Source of the DNA: CAVVUF01 sp963751425
GTDB taxonomy: Bacteria; Chloroflexota; Anaerolineae; Anaerolineales; UBA4823
Direction: 5' to 3'
Assembly (NCBI GenBank): GCA_963751425.1
Contig: CAVVUF010000001.1
Span: 1-64,000 of the forward strand
DNA: 64,000 nucleotides
Shown here: piece by piece, positions 7,117 through 19,500 of the stretch
Numbering within the stretch: position 1 is the stretch's first letter
Layout of the letters: each line of letters starts with the position of its first letter
The notes under the pieces: model-generated
The model's database searches: none
The model's input: only the letters and a program-made list of their open reading frames with translations
Told to the model about the DNA's origin: nothing
Translations under genes and position numbers: made by a program

Positions 7117-10064
7117 TTATAACGGAAAGTCTAATATTCGCGAGATAGCCTGTTCCAAGTCTAACGACTTGGCCTGCACGAGTGCTTCGCGAAAACCTTC
7201 TTCGCCAAGGGTGGACATCAGCGCTACCAAATTGGCTCGGATCGAGGCGCGTTCATCTTCGGTGAACGGCTGCGCATTATAATCAGCCCAGGCCTTGGCG
7301 TTTTCCAGGTACCAACTGATCAGCGCTTCTTGATCGAACGAAGGACCCACTTCTGGCTGCAAGGATACGGACAATTCCAAGACAGACAGAACGGTGCGGA
7401 ACTTTTCCACCGCCTCTTCAGGAGCCGCTTTCAAAAGCTCCATGGTCGAGAAAAAGCAACCGATCTTGATATACCCGATGATCTGGTCCATGGTCCCCTG
7501 GGTTTGCCAGATCCTCAGCTGTTCCCGGTAATAGCGGGCTGCCTGCTGGAGATCGCCCAGGACGATGGATAGGAAGGTCAGGTTATTCAAAGCAAAAACG
7601 ATCCCGCCTCGATCATTGATCTCGCTGTAAGCTGCCAGCGCATCTTCATAATATCTTTGGGCAAGATCGTATCGTTTTTGTCCTTGGGCTACCAGTCCAA
7701 GAACCATCAAAGGACCGGCATTCCAGCGGTCGCCAATTTGCAAAAACAGTGCCCAGCTCTCTTTCGAGATCGACTGCGCTTTTTCAAAATCTCCCTGGGA
7801 GTAACAAAACGAGCTTTTAATCCACAACAGCATCGCCAGGCTCCATGCTCCCGGCTGACCGAGCCGGCGACCAATGGCTTCACCTTCATCAAGTAAAAAG
7901 CTTACCTGATCCGGCTTATTCATCACATTTTGAAGGATCTGAGCCTCATTTGCCAGAGCGATAACCAGCTCAGGCAGTCCTGCCTCGCCAATCTTACGAT
8001 ACAGCTCCACCGCACGCTGAGCGAATTCCAGGATTTTCCCTTCTTTATAGAAATCCGAGATAATCCAGGAGGCGATATAGAATGCCCTGGCGCGCGGCAA
8101 ATCCAGATCGGGGAGGGCTGTTTCGAGCGCCAAGCCCTGGGTGATCCATTGAGCGCCTTCTGCCAGGCTGCCGCGCATCCACCAGTAGCGGAAGAGGGCG
8201 CTGCTGATGCGGAGGGCATACTCCTGCCCATTCCCCTCCAGGTAAGACCATTCCAGAGCGGCTCGCAGGTTATCGAGATCGTCCTCGACCTGATCCAACC
8301 AGGAAAGGATCTCGGAGCTCATCTGCTTGGGGAACCCCGCGGTAACCCAGGAGACAAACCACTGGCGGTGGCTGCGGTGCCGGGCTTCGACTTCGCCTGA
8401 TTTCAAGGAGCAACTCGCGGGCGTACTGCCGGATGGTCTCCAGCATGTGGTAGCGAGTTAGCCCCTCCGCTCGATAATCGACCACAACCAGCGATTTTTT
8501 CACCAGCTGCAGTAAGATATCCAAGATATCTTCGATATCTACGATATCGCCACGCGGGATGTTTAACCGAACGCCAAGCTCCCCCGGACCGTCAGGAGCA
8601 GGATCAGCACAGACGGCCTCCGCCGCTTCCAGGGTAAAGCCGCCCAAGAACACCGCCAGACGCCGGAACAAGAGCTGCTCCGCCGGTTCAAGCAGGGCAT
8701 AGCTCCAGGTAATCGTGGCCCGCAGGGTCTGGTGGCGGGGCGGGCTGGAACGCGAGCCCCCGGTAAGCAGGCGGAACATATCCTCCAACCGCCCGGCGAT
8801 CTGCTGGACGTTCAGAACAGCGACTTCGGGCTGCCGCCAGCTCGATGGCCAGCGGGATGCCATCCAGGCGCTGGCAGATCAGCGCTACGGATGGCGAGGT
8901 GGCTTCATTCAGCTCGAACTCAGGCTGGCTGGCTTGGGCGCGTTCCACGAAAAGCCGGACGGCTTCGAATTGCATCAATTGTGCCGGAGCCAGCTTGGGT
9001 TTGATCTCTCCCGAGGCGCTCCATTTGGGCGCGGGAAGCGAGGGCACGCGCAAGACTACTTCGCCGTCGATCCCAAAGGCTTCCCGGCTGGTAGCCAATA
9101 GTTTTACGCTGGGGCAAGCGGTTAAAAGCTTTTCTGCCAGGAGGGCGCAAGCTTCCACCAGGTGCTCGCAATTGTCGAAGATGACGAGGGCCTGCTTGTC
9201 TTTCAGGAAGGCGACCAGGTTATCGAGGAGGAGTTGGTTGGCCTCGGCACGGACGCCAAGCACATTCGCTACCGCCTGGGGGATCAAGTCCGGGTTGGTG
9301 ATGGACGCCAGCTCGACCCACCAGGCTCCCGCCGGGTAGCAATCCAGCCTCTGCAGGGCATACTGGCAGGCCAGGCGGGTCTTGCCGACCCCGCCCGTCC
9401 CGCTGAGCGTCACTAGGCGACTCGTGCTGAATTTCTGCTGGATTTGATCGATCTCCTTTGCGCGCCCGATGAAGCTGGTTAGATGAGAGGGCAGGTTGTG
9501 CCTGGGCTGGGTCACAGTCACCAGCGAAGGAAAATCACCGGGCAGGTCGGGAGCCAGGACTTGGAAAATTTGCTCGGGGCGGCTCAAGCCCTTGAGGAGG
9601 TGCTCACCCAGATCTTGGAGCTGGACCCCAGGAGGAAGGTTCTCTTTGAGCAGCACGGCAGTGCTGCCTGAGAGCAGGATCTGCCCGCCGTGTCCGGCAG
9701 ACATGATGCGAGCGACCCGGTTGAGGGTGTGCCCGACGGCATAGTCATCACCTGATACTTCGGCGGGGCCGGTATGGATGCCTATGCGCACCCTCAGCGG
9801 ACCCGTCGTACCCCACTGGGCACCTATAAGTCTGCGTTGGGCTTGCAGGGCAGCGTTAACCGCCTGGTGGGGTGAATTGAAGGCCACCTGGTAGGCGTCA
9901 CCGATGAATTTGAAGGCGGTGCCCCCATGGGCTTGAATGGCTTCGTCCACGATACGGTTGTGAATTGCCAGGGCGCCGCGCATAGCCTCTGGATCGCGCT
10001 CCCAAAGGGAGGTGCTGCCCTGGATATCGGTGAAGAGGAAGGTGACAATGCCGGTGGGGAGCAT
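7117..10064 (-). CDS. Adenylate/guanylate cyclase domain + NB-ARC ATPase + TPR regulator, frameshifted
   Basis: Three pieces form one protein of about 980 residues: 10064 to about 8830, about 8850 to 8400, and about 8406 to 7117. The first begins with a class III cyclase domain (FLFTDIQGSTSLWERD; KFIGDAYQVAF) in which both metal-binding aspartates are present. An NB-ARC-like ATPase follows, with Walker A GTGGVGKTRLA near residue 222 and Walker B ALVIFDNCEHL near 296. The middle piece continues LNVQQIAGRLEDMFRLL to RYHMLETIRQYARELLL. The third is a helical TPR-type array. The sequence reads cleanly across the joints (for example ARELLLKSGEVEARHRS), so the two frameshifts look like sequence errors. 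This architecture is common in Chloroflexota signalling proteins; cyclic-nucleotide synthesis is inferred. The pentapeptide gene follows directly. Confidence 0.75.
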
Positions 10065-10140
10065 GGGTTAATCATACACTAAATCCTTGGTGCCATCCGC
10101 ATCAAACACGATGCGGATTCCAACGAAAAAAAATTATGTC

Positions 10141-10230
10141 CATTGGGAAAAGCTATTGTATGGCTGCGGCCTGCGCTTGATGGAATGCCTGCGCCTGCGC
10201 GTCTTTGAGGTGCAAATACGGAGGTCCACC
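10141..10230 (+). mobile_element. Tyrosine recombinase (phage/integron-type integrase) fragment
   Basis: A short frame reads WEKLLYGCGLRLMECLRLRV, which matches the conserved box I region of tyrosine recombinases (LLYGxGLRLxExLxLRVxDxD), including the first catalytic arginine of GLRL. About 30 residues survive; the text after FEVQ is not recognisable. It lies in the divergent gap between the cyclase regulator and zwf. This is a relic of an integrase gene, probably from an integron or phage. Confidence 0.6.
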
Positions 10231-10311
10231 ACGGCGATTCCTGAAAGACCCTGTAAATATAACGAACCTCATTTATAATTTCGAATAGAATTATCAATAA
10301 AGGAAAAACTT

Positions 10312-11773
<1,462 letters not shown>

Positions 11774-11781
<8 letters not shown>

Positions 11782-12685
11782 GATCCAATTTGGCTTTACC
11801 ATGCCCCAGCTTCCATCTGCAAAGGATCAACTGAACACCTTTGTGGAGGACATCAATCGAGCGCTGCTGCTGATCAGCGGGCACTTCAACTCAGCGCGAA
11901 TCATCGACCATATTTATTTTAACGACATTGAAAGCTTTACCACCCTGGCTTATATGATGGCTCTCCATCCCCAGCTCAAGTTTGGACACACGGTGATCTG
12001 CCAATCCTTCCGCAACCCCGCCCTGGTGGCCAAGATGGGCGCAACACTGCAGCTCCTCAGCGGCGGGCGGTTCCTGTTAGGCATGGGGACAGGGTGGTTT
12101 GAGGAGGAGTACAAGGCTTATGGCTACGATTTCCCGTCCGCTGGAGTGCGGGTGGAACAGCTAGAAGAGGCGCTGCAGATCATTAAGGCCTTGTGGACCG
12201 AACAAAAGGTTACCTTTTTTGGAAAACATTACCGGGTATTCGAAGCCGACTGCGAGCCAAAACCAGTCCCGCTGCCGCCCATCATGGTCGGTGCATTCAA
12301 GCCGAAGATGCTGCGCATCACCGCGAAATACGCGGACGAGTGGAACGTTTCATCGACCGGAATCGGCAAGTATCGCCGATTGGTAGAGGAGTTTGAAAGA
12401 GCCTGCGTTGAGGTGGGCCGCGATCCAGCCACCGTGCAGCGGTCGTGGGGAGGTGGGTGCATCTGCATGGTTGATCAGGCAGAAAGAGAACGCATCGCCG
12501 GAGAGCGGTACAAGACGGATGATGAAGACTTTAGCTTCGTCGGCACACCCAGGCAGCTCATCGAGCAGATGCGACCCTTCATTGACCTTGGCGTAAGCTC
12601 TTTCATGTTTGACTGCGGCGGGTTTCCCAACCTGACCACGCTCGAAATGTTGATCAACGAGGTATTACCTGTATTGAACGAGTAA
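11774..12685 (+). CDS. LLM-class flavin/F420-dependent oxidoreductase
   Basis: About 303 residues from MPEIQFGFTMPQ. This start (11774) is preferred over an in-frame ATG at 11756 because family members begin just before this first strand and AGAAGG is correctly placed. Motifs include HTVICQSFRNPALVAKMGAT, LSGGRFLLGMGTGWFEEEY, and PPIMVGAFKPKMLRI. The closing segment DLGVSSFMFDCGGFPN fits the barrel end. It overlaps the 3' end of zwf by 8 bases, indicating an operon. Cofactor F420 or FMN cannot be decided by eye; the substrate is unknown. The gene is intact and is followed by a repeat copy, not by an obvious terminator. Confidence 0.78.
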
Positions 12686-12704
12686 CGAAACGATTTTTGG
12701 ATAA

Positions 12705-12740
12705 AGCTCACGGATAGCACGGATGACACGGATAAAAAAG
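12705..12740 (+). repeat. Dispersed intergenic repeat, A box only
   Basis: agctcacggatagcacggat followed by gacacggataaaaaag. Lies between convergent genes. Confidence 0.6.
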
Positions 12741-12769
12741 AATATTCCCTTCTTCGGTCAGGGCTCGAA

Positions 12770-14339
12770 TTACGGTGGATTGCAGTTCGCCCGGGAAGCG
12801 CGTTGGGAGGTGATGTCGATGGCCTGGCGGTCCAGGCGGTGGAAGCTGAAATAAGTGCTATCCGGCAGGAGCGGAAGGTCTGCGCCAAAATAGACGTTAA
12901 GGACCACGCGGAAGGAATTGACCGGGGAGATGGATGGATAAAGCAGGTCGGCGCCCGCACCGGGAAGGTAATAGGCATTCAGGATGGAGGTGCGTTCCCA
13001 AAGGCAGGTCTGGGCTGGGGAATCCCAATCCAGACGGCTGCCCGGGCCGTGGTCTCCCTGGAGGATGATCACAGGGGGCTGATCCGAATTTTCCAACAGC
13101 GCCTCGACCACCTGCTCCAACCTGCGGTTGACGAACTGCACCTGGGCCGGATAGCCTGAGAGGTATTCATCCAGGCTGCCGGCAAAATCTTCGCCATCAC
13201 CGATGTAATACATTTGCTGGGGTTGAATGGCATTCCCGGACGGATCGAAGACAAACGGCGGATGCGGAGAGATAATGTGAGCAAAAACGATCTTCGGACC
13301 GGTCATCTGGTAAAGGGTGGCAAGTTTCTCAAAGCTGTACAGCACCCGCTGACGGTGGGCTTCGTAGCTGAGCTTGTGCGGCTCCAGGTTCAACTGTTCT
13401 GCCAGGATGTCAAAGGGAAAATCAACCAGGAGCAGGCTCTCGAATTCATTCGGTCCGATGCTGCGCACCAGGTAAAAATCCACATCCGGAAGTTCGGTGA
13501 AGAAAAAACCGCTCTCCAGGGCAACCGTGCGGTAACCGCAGCGCTTGAGAGCCGTCATGATGGCGTTTTGCTCCATTAAACCCGAGAAATAAATGGTCCT
13601 GTGCATGCCTGATCCGGAAGGATCAATATAGCGGAAATTCAGTCCGGATGGGATTGAATAGATGGTCTGGATGTAATTGGTGTAGCTTTCGTCCGCCACA
13701 TAAAAGCCCCGCTGCTGCAGGTAAGCGAGGAAAGGCAGGTTGTCAAATCCGTACAGGTCTGCGAGCATATCAGCCCTACCGTAGCCGTCCAGGATGATGT
13801 AATAGATGTCGGGCGTGTTGGAACAATCCAGGAGCAGATCGCCATGGTCCACCTGGTCGATGCCAGAGACAACTCTGGCCTGGAAGAGCATGCCGGAGAG
13901 GTTCGGCAGCAGCTTAAGGAACGGCAGGAAAAACCCCAGGATCATCAGCAGGTTCAGGTACGGCACCAACCAGGAGCGACCTCCCAGGCGGATCCAAATG
14001 TGCTTGACGCCAAGAACGAGCAAAATGACAGCCCAGATGCCCAGGAGGAGGCACTCATCCAGGGTTCTCCAGTAGATCGAGAGCTGCTCCTGGATGAGAC
14101 GGTTGAGATCAGCAAAACCCAAGAAGAAGAGGCTGAGCAGGAAAACCAGATAGCCGGCGTACTGCCAATCTCGGGACAGGAGGTAGAAAAAAGAGCAACG
14201 CAACCACCGCAGCCAGCAGCAGGATCACCAGCGGCCTGAGGGCCATGAGCGGGTCTAACTGGTCCAGGTTGCGAACCAAGGGGGAGGCGACCACGCCAAG
14301 GATGAACAGGAATGGGTAGAAAGCCAGGCGTTTTTTCAA
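12770..14339 (-). CDS. Membrane-anchored sulfatase-like (alkaline phosphatase superfamily) protein, one frameshift
   Basis: About 522 residues once a one-base slip is corrected. The N-terminus (MKKRLAFYPFLFILGVVASP) and several hydrophobic segments up to about residue 150 form a multi-helix membrane domain. The catalytic domain has TPDIYYIILDGYGRAD with the metal-binding Asp, FAHIISPHPPFVFD, and ILQGDHGPGSR with the Asp-His pair typical of sulfatases and phosphoglycerol transferases. The break is in a run of six T at about 14184-14189 (minus-strand TTTTTT); removing one T gives VVALLFFYLLSRDWQ. The architecture resembles LTA synthase-like or phosphoethanolamine transferases but is shorter; the substrate is unknown. 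Head group transfer or sulfate release in the outer envelope is inference. Confidence 0.72.
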
Positions 14340-14402
14340 TGAGAACCCATCAACGATGCAGCGAAGAAACGCTCATTGACCAGACAGCTCGGAAATCTTT
14401 GC

Positions 14403-14921
14403 TTATTTGTTCGCCTCCACCCAGTGATCCAAAAAGAAGCGCTGCCAGGGTCCACAGGCATCGATGAAAGGCTGCATGAGGGCCTGCTCGGCCTGGACGG
14501 TGTGCATCAGGTCGTGGGCGGCCCATTCATTGAGCATATGGCACAGGCTGACCGGACCTAGCTCGGCATGGCGGGCGGTGCGGTCCAGGTCTTGGTCTGT
14601 TACTGCTTCCAACTTAATCAAGCTCTCCTGCCGGATGCGGACGAAGCCGGCTGCCAAGTCCTTTGCGGAGGGGGCAGAGGCTTTCGTCCCTTGGGTATCA
14701 GGGTTGAAGGCGGCGAAGTCTTCGCCTGCCAGGAAGCAATTGAGGCGGAAAGTAAAGACCGCCTCTGTGTCAACGATGTGAGACAGGCATTCGAGGGCGG
14801 ACCACTCTCCCGGCTGAGGTTTGCGCTGCAGCAGGTCGTCCGGCAAGGCTTGCGCCAGGCGCTGCCAGCGTTCGGGGGTGGTGGATAAGACCGAACGGAC
14901 ATCTGAAAAGAACTTTTCCAT
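14403..14921 (-). CDS. DinB family protein
   Basis: A 172-residue four-helix-bundle protein. MEKFFSDVRSVLSTT is chosen as the start because AAGGAG lies 6 bases upstream; an earlier in-frame ATG at 14954 has no such site. Family signatures are the His in LECLSHIVDTE, and NEWAAHDLMHTVQAEQAL near the C-terminus, which supply the metal-binding His triad. Members act in thiol-dependent reactions or are of unknown function, despite the DNA-damage name. A truncated near-identical copy of the first 42 codons lies at 25743-25880. Confidence 0.82.
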   Translation of the reverse strand: MEKFFSDVRSVLSTTPERWQRLAQALPDDLLQRKPQPGEWSALECLSHIVDTEAVFTFRLNCFLAGEDFAAFNPDTQGTKASAPSAKDLAAGFVRIRQESLIKLEAVTDQDLDRTARHAELGPVSLCHMLNEWAAHDLMHTVQAEQALMQPFIDACGPWQRFFLDHWVEANK

Positions 14922-14947
14922 TTGCAACTCCTTGGGTGATCGAATTA

Positions 14948-14980
14948 AGCTCACGGATCAACACGGATTTCACAGATTTT
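14948..14980 (+). repeat. Dispersed intergenic repeat, A box only
   Basis: agctcacggatcaacacgga followed by tttcacagatttt. It lies between the DinB start and the oxidoreductase. Confidence 0.6.
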
Positions 14981-15035
14981 TTTCTAGATCGTTTACCACA
15001 GCACGTGGACAGCTACATGGGTTCATTAATCCACA

Positions 15036-16010
15036 TCAAACACAATTAATGACGATTTTAGCCCGGGCGTGACCGGTGCCGAGGTAGCGCAGCGCTTCAG
15101 CGGTCTCGCTCAGCGGGAAGCGCTTGTCGATCACCGGCACGATCTTGCCCGCTTCCAGCAGCGCTTTGAGGAACAGCAAGTCGTCTTTGTTGGTTTTGGC
15201 CGATACGCCGCCCATGTGCTGGCCCCCGGCTTTTGACTTGCGCGGGCCAAAGAGCATGGACTCGAAGATTTGGCGGAAGGTGCCGCCCGCCATGACATAC
15301 CTGCCCGCCGGGGTCAGGGCACGCTGATATGCTGACAGCGGGTGATACCCGTTGACTGCCAGGATCAGGTCATACTGCTGACCATTGTGGGTAAAATTTT
15401 CTTTGGTGTAGTCGATGACATGCTCAGCCCCTAACGAACGGGCTTGCTCCATATTGCGGGTGCTGCACACGGCGGTGACTTCAGCGCCATAATATTTAGC
15501 GATCTGCACCGCAAAGGTGCCCACCCCACCTGCCGCGCCCTGGACCAAAACCTTTTGCCCCGGCTGGATTTTCCCCTGGTCGCGCAGACCCTGCAAGGCC
15601 GTGAAGCCTGCCACGGGTACCGCGGCGGCTGCCTCGAAGGACAGGTTGGCAGGTTTTAAGGCCAGGGCCTTTTCAGGCACCACGGCGTACTCGGCAAAGC
15701 TACCCATTCCCCAGGGAGCAATATCGCCAAACACTTCATCCCCGATTTTGAACTCCTCTACCTGGCTGCCAACCGCTTCGACCTGCCCAGCCATGTCCGC
15801 GCCGAGCTTCGGGTTTTTGGGCTTGAGCAATCCCTCACCCATAAAACGGACGAGAAATATGTCGGCAGTCAGGAGGTGCCAATCCAGGGCGTTGACGGAG
15901 GCAGCCTGGATGCGCACCAGGATTTCGTTCTCCTTGGGGACAGGTTTTGCGACTTCGACGAGCTGGAGGACAGCGGGTGGGCCGTATTTATAGCGGAGGA
16001 TGGCTTTCAT
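15036..16010 (-). CDS. NAD(P)H:quinone oxidoreductase-like medium-chain dehydrogenase
   Basis: A 324-residue MDR-superfamily enzyme. The GroES-like domain (residues 1-130) has VNALDWHLLTADIF and GADMAGQVEAVG but lacks the structural-zinc cysteine cluster, placing it in the zinc-independent quinone oxidoreductase/enoyl reductase branch. The nucleotide-binding domain has VQGAAGGVGTFAVQIAKYYG, the AxxGxxG NADPH motif. It ends RYLGTGHARAKIVINC, a typical family end. Reduction of quinones or activated alkenes with NADPH is inferred. The gene is intact and monocistronic, followed by DinB on the same strand. Confidence 0.85.
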   Translation of the reverse strand: MKAILRYKYGPPAVLQLVEVAKPVPKENEILVRIQAASVNALDWHLLTADIFLVRFMGEGLLKPKNPKLGADMAGQVEAVGSQVEEFKIGDEVFGDIAPWGMGSFAEYAVVPEKALALKPANLSFEAAAAVPVAGFTALQGLRDQGKIQPGQKVLVQGAAGGVGTFAVQIAKYYGAEVTAVCSTRNMEQARSLGAEHVIDYTKENFTHNGQQYDLILAVNGYHPLSAYQRALTPAGRYVMAGGTFRQIFESMLFGPRKSKAGGQHMGGVSAKTNKDDLLFLKALLEAGKIVPVIDKRFPLSETAEALRYLGTGHARAKIVINCV

Positions 16011-16073
16011 GGATGGGTACTCCTTGATCTTGGGGGATTGGTTGTATGTGAAATTATCTCACTTTTTTAGAGA

Positions 16074-16270
16074 AGCACATGGAAAAGGCGGATTTTTAGT
16101 AAGCTCACGGATTTCACGGATCTAAAAAGCGTACACGGAAAAGGCGGAAAAAGGGAAAGGGCGGATTTTTAATTAGCTCACGGATACTTGCGATGAGTAC
16201 ATCGCTTCCGATGACATAGATATGAAAAGCGTACACAGAAAAGGCGGAAAGAGGGAAAAAGCGGATTTTA
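16074..16270 (+). repeat. Composite repeat cluster with hairpin insert
   Basis: The fullest arrangement in the window. B box remnant (ggaaaaggcggattttt), A box (aagctcacggatttcacgga), full B box (gcgtacacggaaaaggcgga, then aaaagggaaagggcggattttt), A box (agctcacggat), then a hairpin insert with GCGATG-agta-CATCGC at 16190-16205, and a further B box. Two tandem A-B units are therefore present. The 16011-16578 gap has no gene. Confidence 0.7.
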
Positions 16271-16406
16271 TGATGAGGCTCTTTAATGACATGGAGAAAA
16301 AGAAAGGCTCAAGCCAAGCCTTTAAGGATTAGTTAAAGGATCTCCTTAATGAGCCTGGCGGCTTTGAGGCAGATTCTAAATAATGGGCGCTTGTGACATT
16401 TGACAC

Positions 16407-16436
16407 TTGATTTCGCTATCTATTTTTCGTTAAAAT
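16407..16436 (+). promoter_or_regulatory. Promoter candidate upstream of the giant surface protein
   Basis: TTGATT at 16407-16412, an 18-base spacer and TAAAAT at 16431-16436. The region is AT-rich and 140 bases before the ATG. Flanking TGACACTT-type motifs (16401-16408 and, inverted, 16494-16502) may be element ends. Sequence inspection only. Confidence 0.35.
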
Positions 16437-16578
16437 ACTTATATTATTAAGATGGGGTATACCTTTCTTTTAAAAGTATCCATAACCGTCCAATGGAAGT
16501 GTCCAGTTCTAAAATAATCCAATTCCTAATTTAATACCTGCCAGACGCCCAACCACCTACAGTTGGGAGGAGGTTGAA

Positions 16579-19500
16579 ATGTCTCCAAATATCAAACGTC
16601 GTATTTTTCGGTTGACGATCGTGTTGTTCGGCGCGGCCTCTGTCCTCAGCCTAGCTTTAGCAATTCACAAACGCACCGTCGAAACCGACCCGCTGGCTGA
16701 AGCCCTGGCTCTAGCCCGGGAGGCCGGCTCCTACCGCTTTACCAGCGATATCACCCAGGTGACCATGCCCACCAGCAAAGTGACCAACGTGGGACGGAGC
16801 AGCCGCACCGAGCAGCTGCATCTGGAGGGTGAGACAAATCTCCGCGAGCAGTCGACGCAGCTGCGTCTATGGACGCAGCAGGGCAGCGTCAGCAATTCAA
16901 CCAGTGGTGTGGCAGTCAAAGTGGAGAACGGCAAGACTTACGTGCAAGAAGGGCTTGGCGCCTGGCGCGAGCATGAAGGCTTGACCGATGGCTTTGCGCC
17001 GCAAGGCGATTTCATGTCTTTCCTCACCGCCTTACGAGATCCGGTGGCACACGCCCCAGAAGAGCGCAGTGGAATCCGCTTTACCCGTTACACGTTCCGC
17101 CTGGACGGTCCAGCCCTGGCAGAGTATATGCGCAAACAGTCTGAAGATTTGCTGAGCAGGCGGGGCGAGCTCCCCCTCGGGGCGCGAATCGAAATGCCCG
17201 CCTATTACCGGGACATGGTCGGCGATGGCGAGCTGTGGATCGACAGCCAGGGTCTGCCGCTGCGGCAAATCCTCCGGATGCGCTTTCCTGAACAGAACGA
17301 AGAAGTTGTGCAAGCCGAAATCGTCACCATCTTTTCTGGGTTCGGTCAGGCAACGGGTGCCATGGCAGCTTTGCAGGGTGGAAAAGTAAGTTACTTGTGG
17401 TCTGCTTTCAACTCTCGCTTGGTCGATCTGGCGCCGATGCTGCTGGCAGTGTTGCTTGTGACCGCTTTCGGGTTGCTTCAATTGCGCGAGCACGGGCGCG
17501 TGTGGCGCGGCGTGGCGCTGATTTTAATTATTCTCATGATCTTTAATCCAGTCCTGAGCGACCTGCAGATTGCCAGGGCAGCCAACGCCCAGGATGCACG
17601 TATCGCTGAACAGGATCAAGAGCAAGCCGTGAGCCGCCAGCGCGAGGATCTGCTCGCCCAGATGAGTGGTCCCCAATTCGACCCGCATGCTGACCCGCTG
17701 CAAGGCGCCAGGCAGGCAGCCATCCCCTTACCAGATGTAGCCCTCGCACCCTCCTCGAGCCAACCTGCGACCGATCAGGTAGCTCCAGCCGCTACCTGGG
17801 ATGACCCGACCGACATTGACCTGGACGGGCTGACCGACTTCGAGGAAGAGAGCATTGGCACCGACCCCACCTACTTCGACACCGATGAAGACGGCATCAC
17901 CGACACCGTCGAAGTGCGGGGGTTTTATATGTCCGACTACAAATGGTTCATGGATCCGAATGAAGCCGACAGCAACAGCGACGGCATCGCCGATACGATG
18001 GAGTATGACTATAACCTCGACGGGATGCCGGATGACACCAACAATAACGGGATTCCCGACGTTTTTGACCGCGACAACGACGGAGATGGCGTTCCCGACG
18101 CCAAGGATCTGGCACCTTTCACCTTCCTCCCCGAAACCTTCTCAGCCAATCACCCCTTCGAGCTTGTCATTCAACACCTCACTACCAGGGTGCCGACCTT
18201 TGTTGATTTTCAAATCCGACCGGTTAACGAGAAGCATCTGTGGTTTGCCTATAATGTGCTCGATTGGCCGGTAGGCGACACCATCGGTCACATGCGAGAT
18301 GTGGACGATGGCACCTTTAAGTCAACCAGCGGTGATATGCGGCTGGTGCCCATGCTTGAGCTGCGGATTCCGGCTAACTCAGCCAACCTGCCTCTGCAGA
18401 AAGACCTAACTCCCTACAATATCAGCCTCACCGCCCTCGGAGATGACGTGCTGGTTGCCTATATACCCTCTCGATCATCACCGACGAGGAGACCGGGGCA
18501 CGTGTGGCTTTTAATGCCCGCATGCCTTACCTGCCCACCGGCAGCTGGAATGCACCGCACGAAGCTCGTCTGGTCTGGTTGGTGCAGACGCTCAACGACC
18601 TCCCTTGCGATCCCTTGGACGAGGAGGATCCCTGTCCTGAAGGCCAATACCGGGACAACGAGGCGCAAGTTCTGCAAAGCTACCCCGATGAGTGGAAGCT
18701 GACCGGCTTGAACGTCAAAGAAGACCACGGCTCAAGCGTGGTTATCCTCTACGAAGACCCGGCAGTTGATCCGGACCCCAAACTGGACAACGCACTGGCG
18801 ACATTGTCGGCTGGGCTGGACCAGGCTTTTATGACAGGCCGTGACCAGGATGGAAATGGGCAGCGCGACGTAGATCTGGATGAGCTAGTGCGGCGCTTCA
18901 ACTACTCCACCAACAGCGGGGTGAGCGAGGAAGAACGCTGGGCTGTACCGAACGTCCTGCGAGTTGAACGCCAGGATTATGCTACTATCGATGAAGCGGT
19001 TATGACCACTGCCATCACCGAAACAGTGCGCATCTTGGCTGAAGGTTTCGAAACCGCGTGGATGAATGACCAGGATATCAAGCCACTGCTGATGTATGCC
19101 CAGGAATCGGAGAGCCGCTCTTTGGGCTTGGACATCCTAAATCAATCCGACGGATGGATTACCAGAGGCGAGACTTCACTGATTGTGGATTTCCAACCGT
19201 CTGGGCTGCCCGAAGGGTCTCCTCTCTTGCTCACCGCCAACCTGAAATGGACACCCTACTGCTCGCCTGCCGGCGATGCCCCACAATGGTCACCGTGCAC
19301 CACAGACGAGTGGTGGACCACCCTGGAGGAACGTCACGCCGGAATCCTGCCCGAAGACCCGGTGGATAATGCCAGGGTCGCTGACGGACGCACCATGCTC
19401 ATGAATATCTACGCCTCGGTGCTCATGCAGGGCATCAGCCGCGTCGTGAGTGTAAACGGCATCATCGAAGCTGAAAGCAGCGCAATGAGGAGCAATTCGT

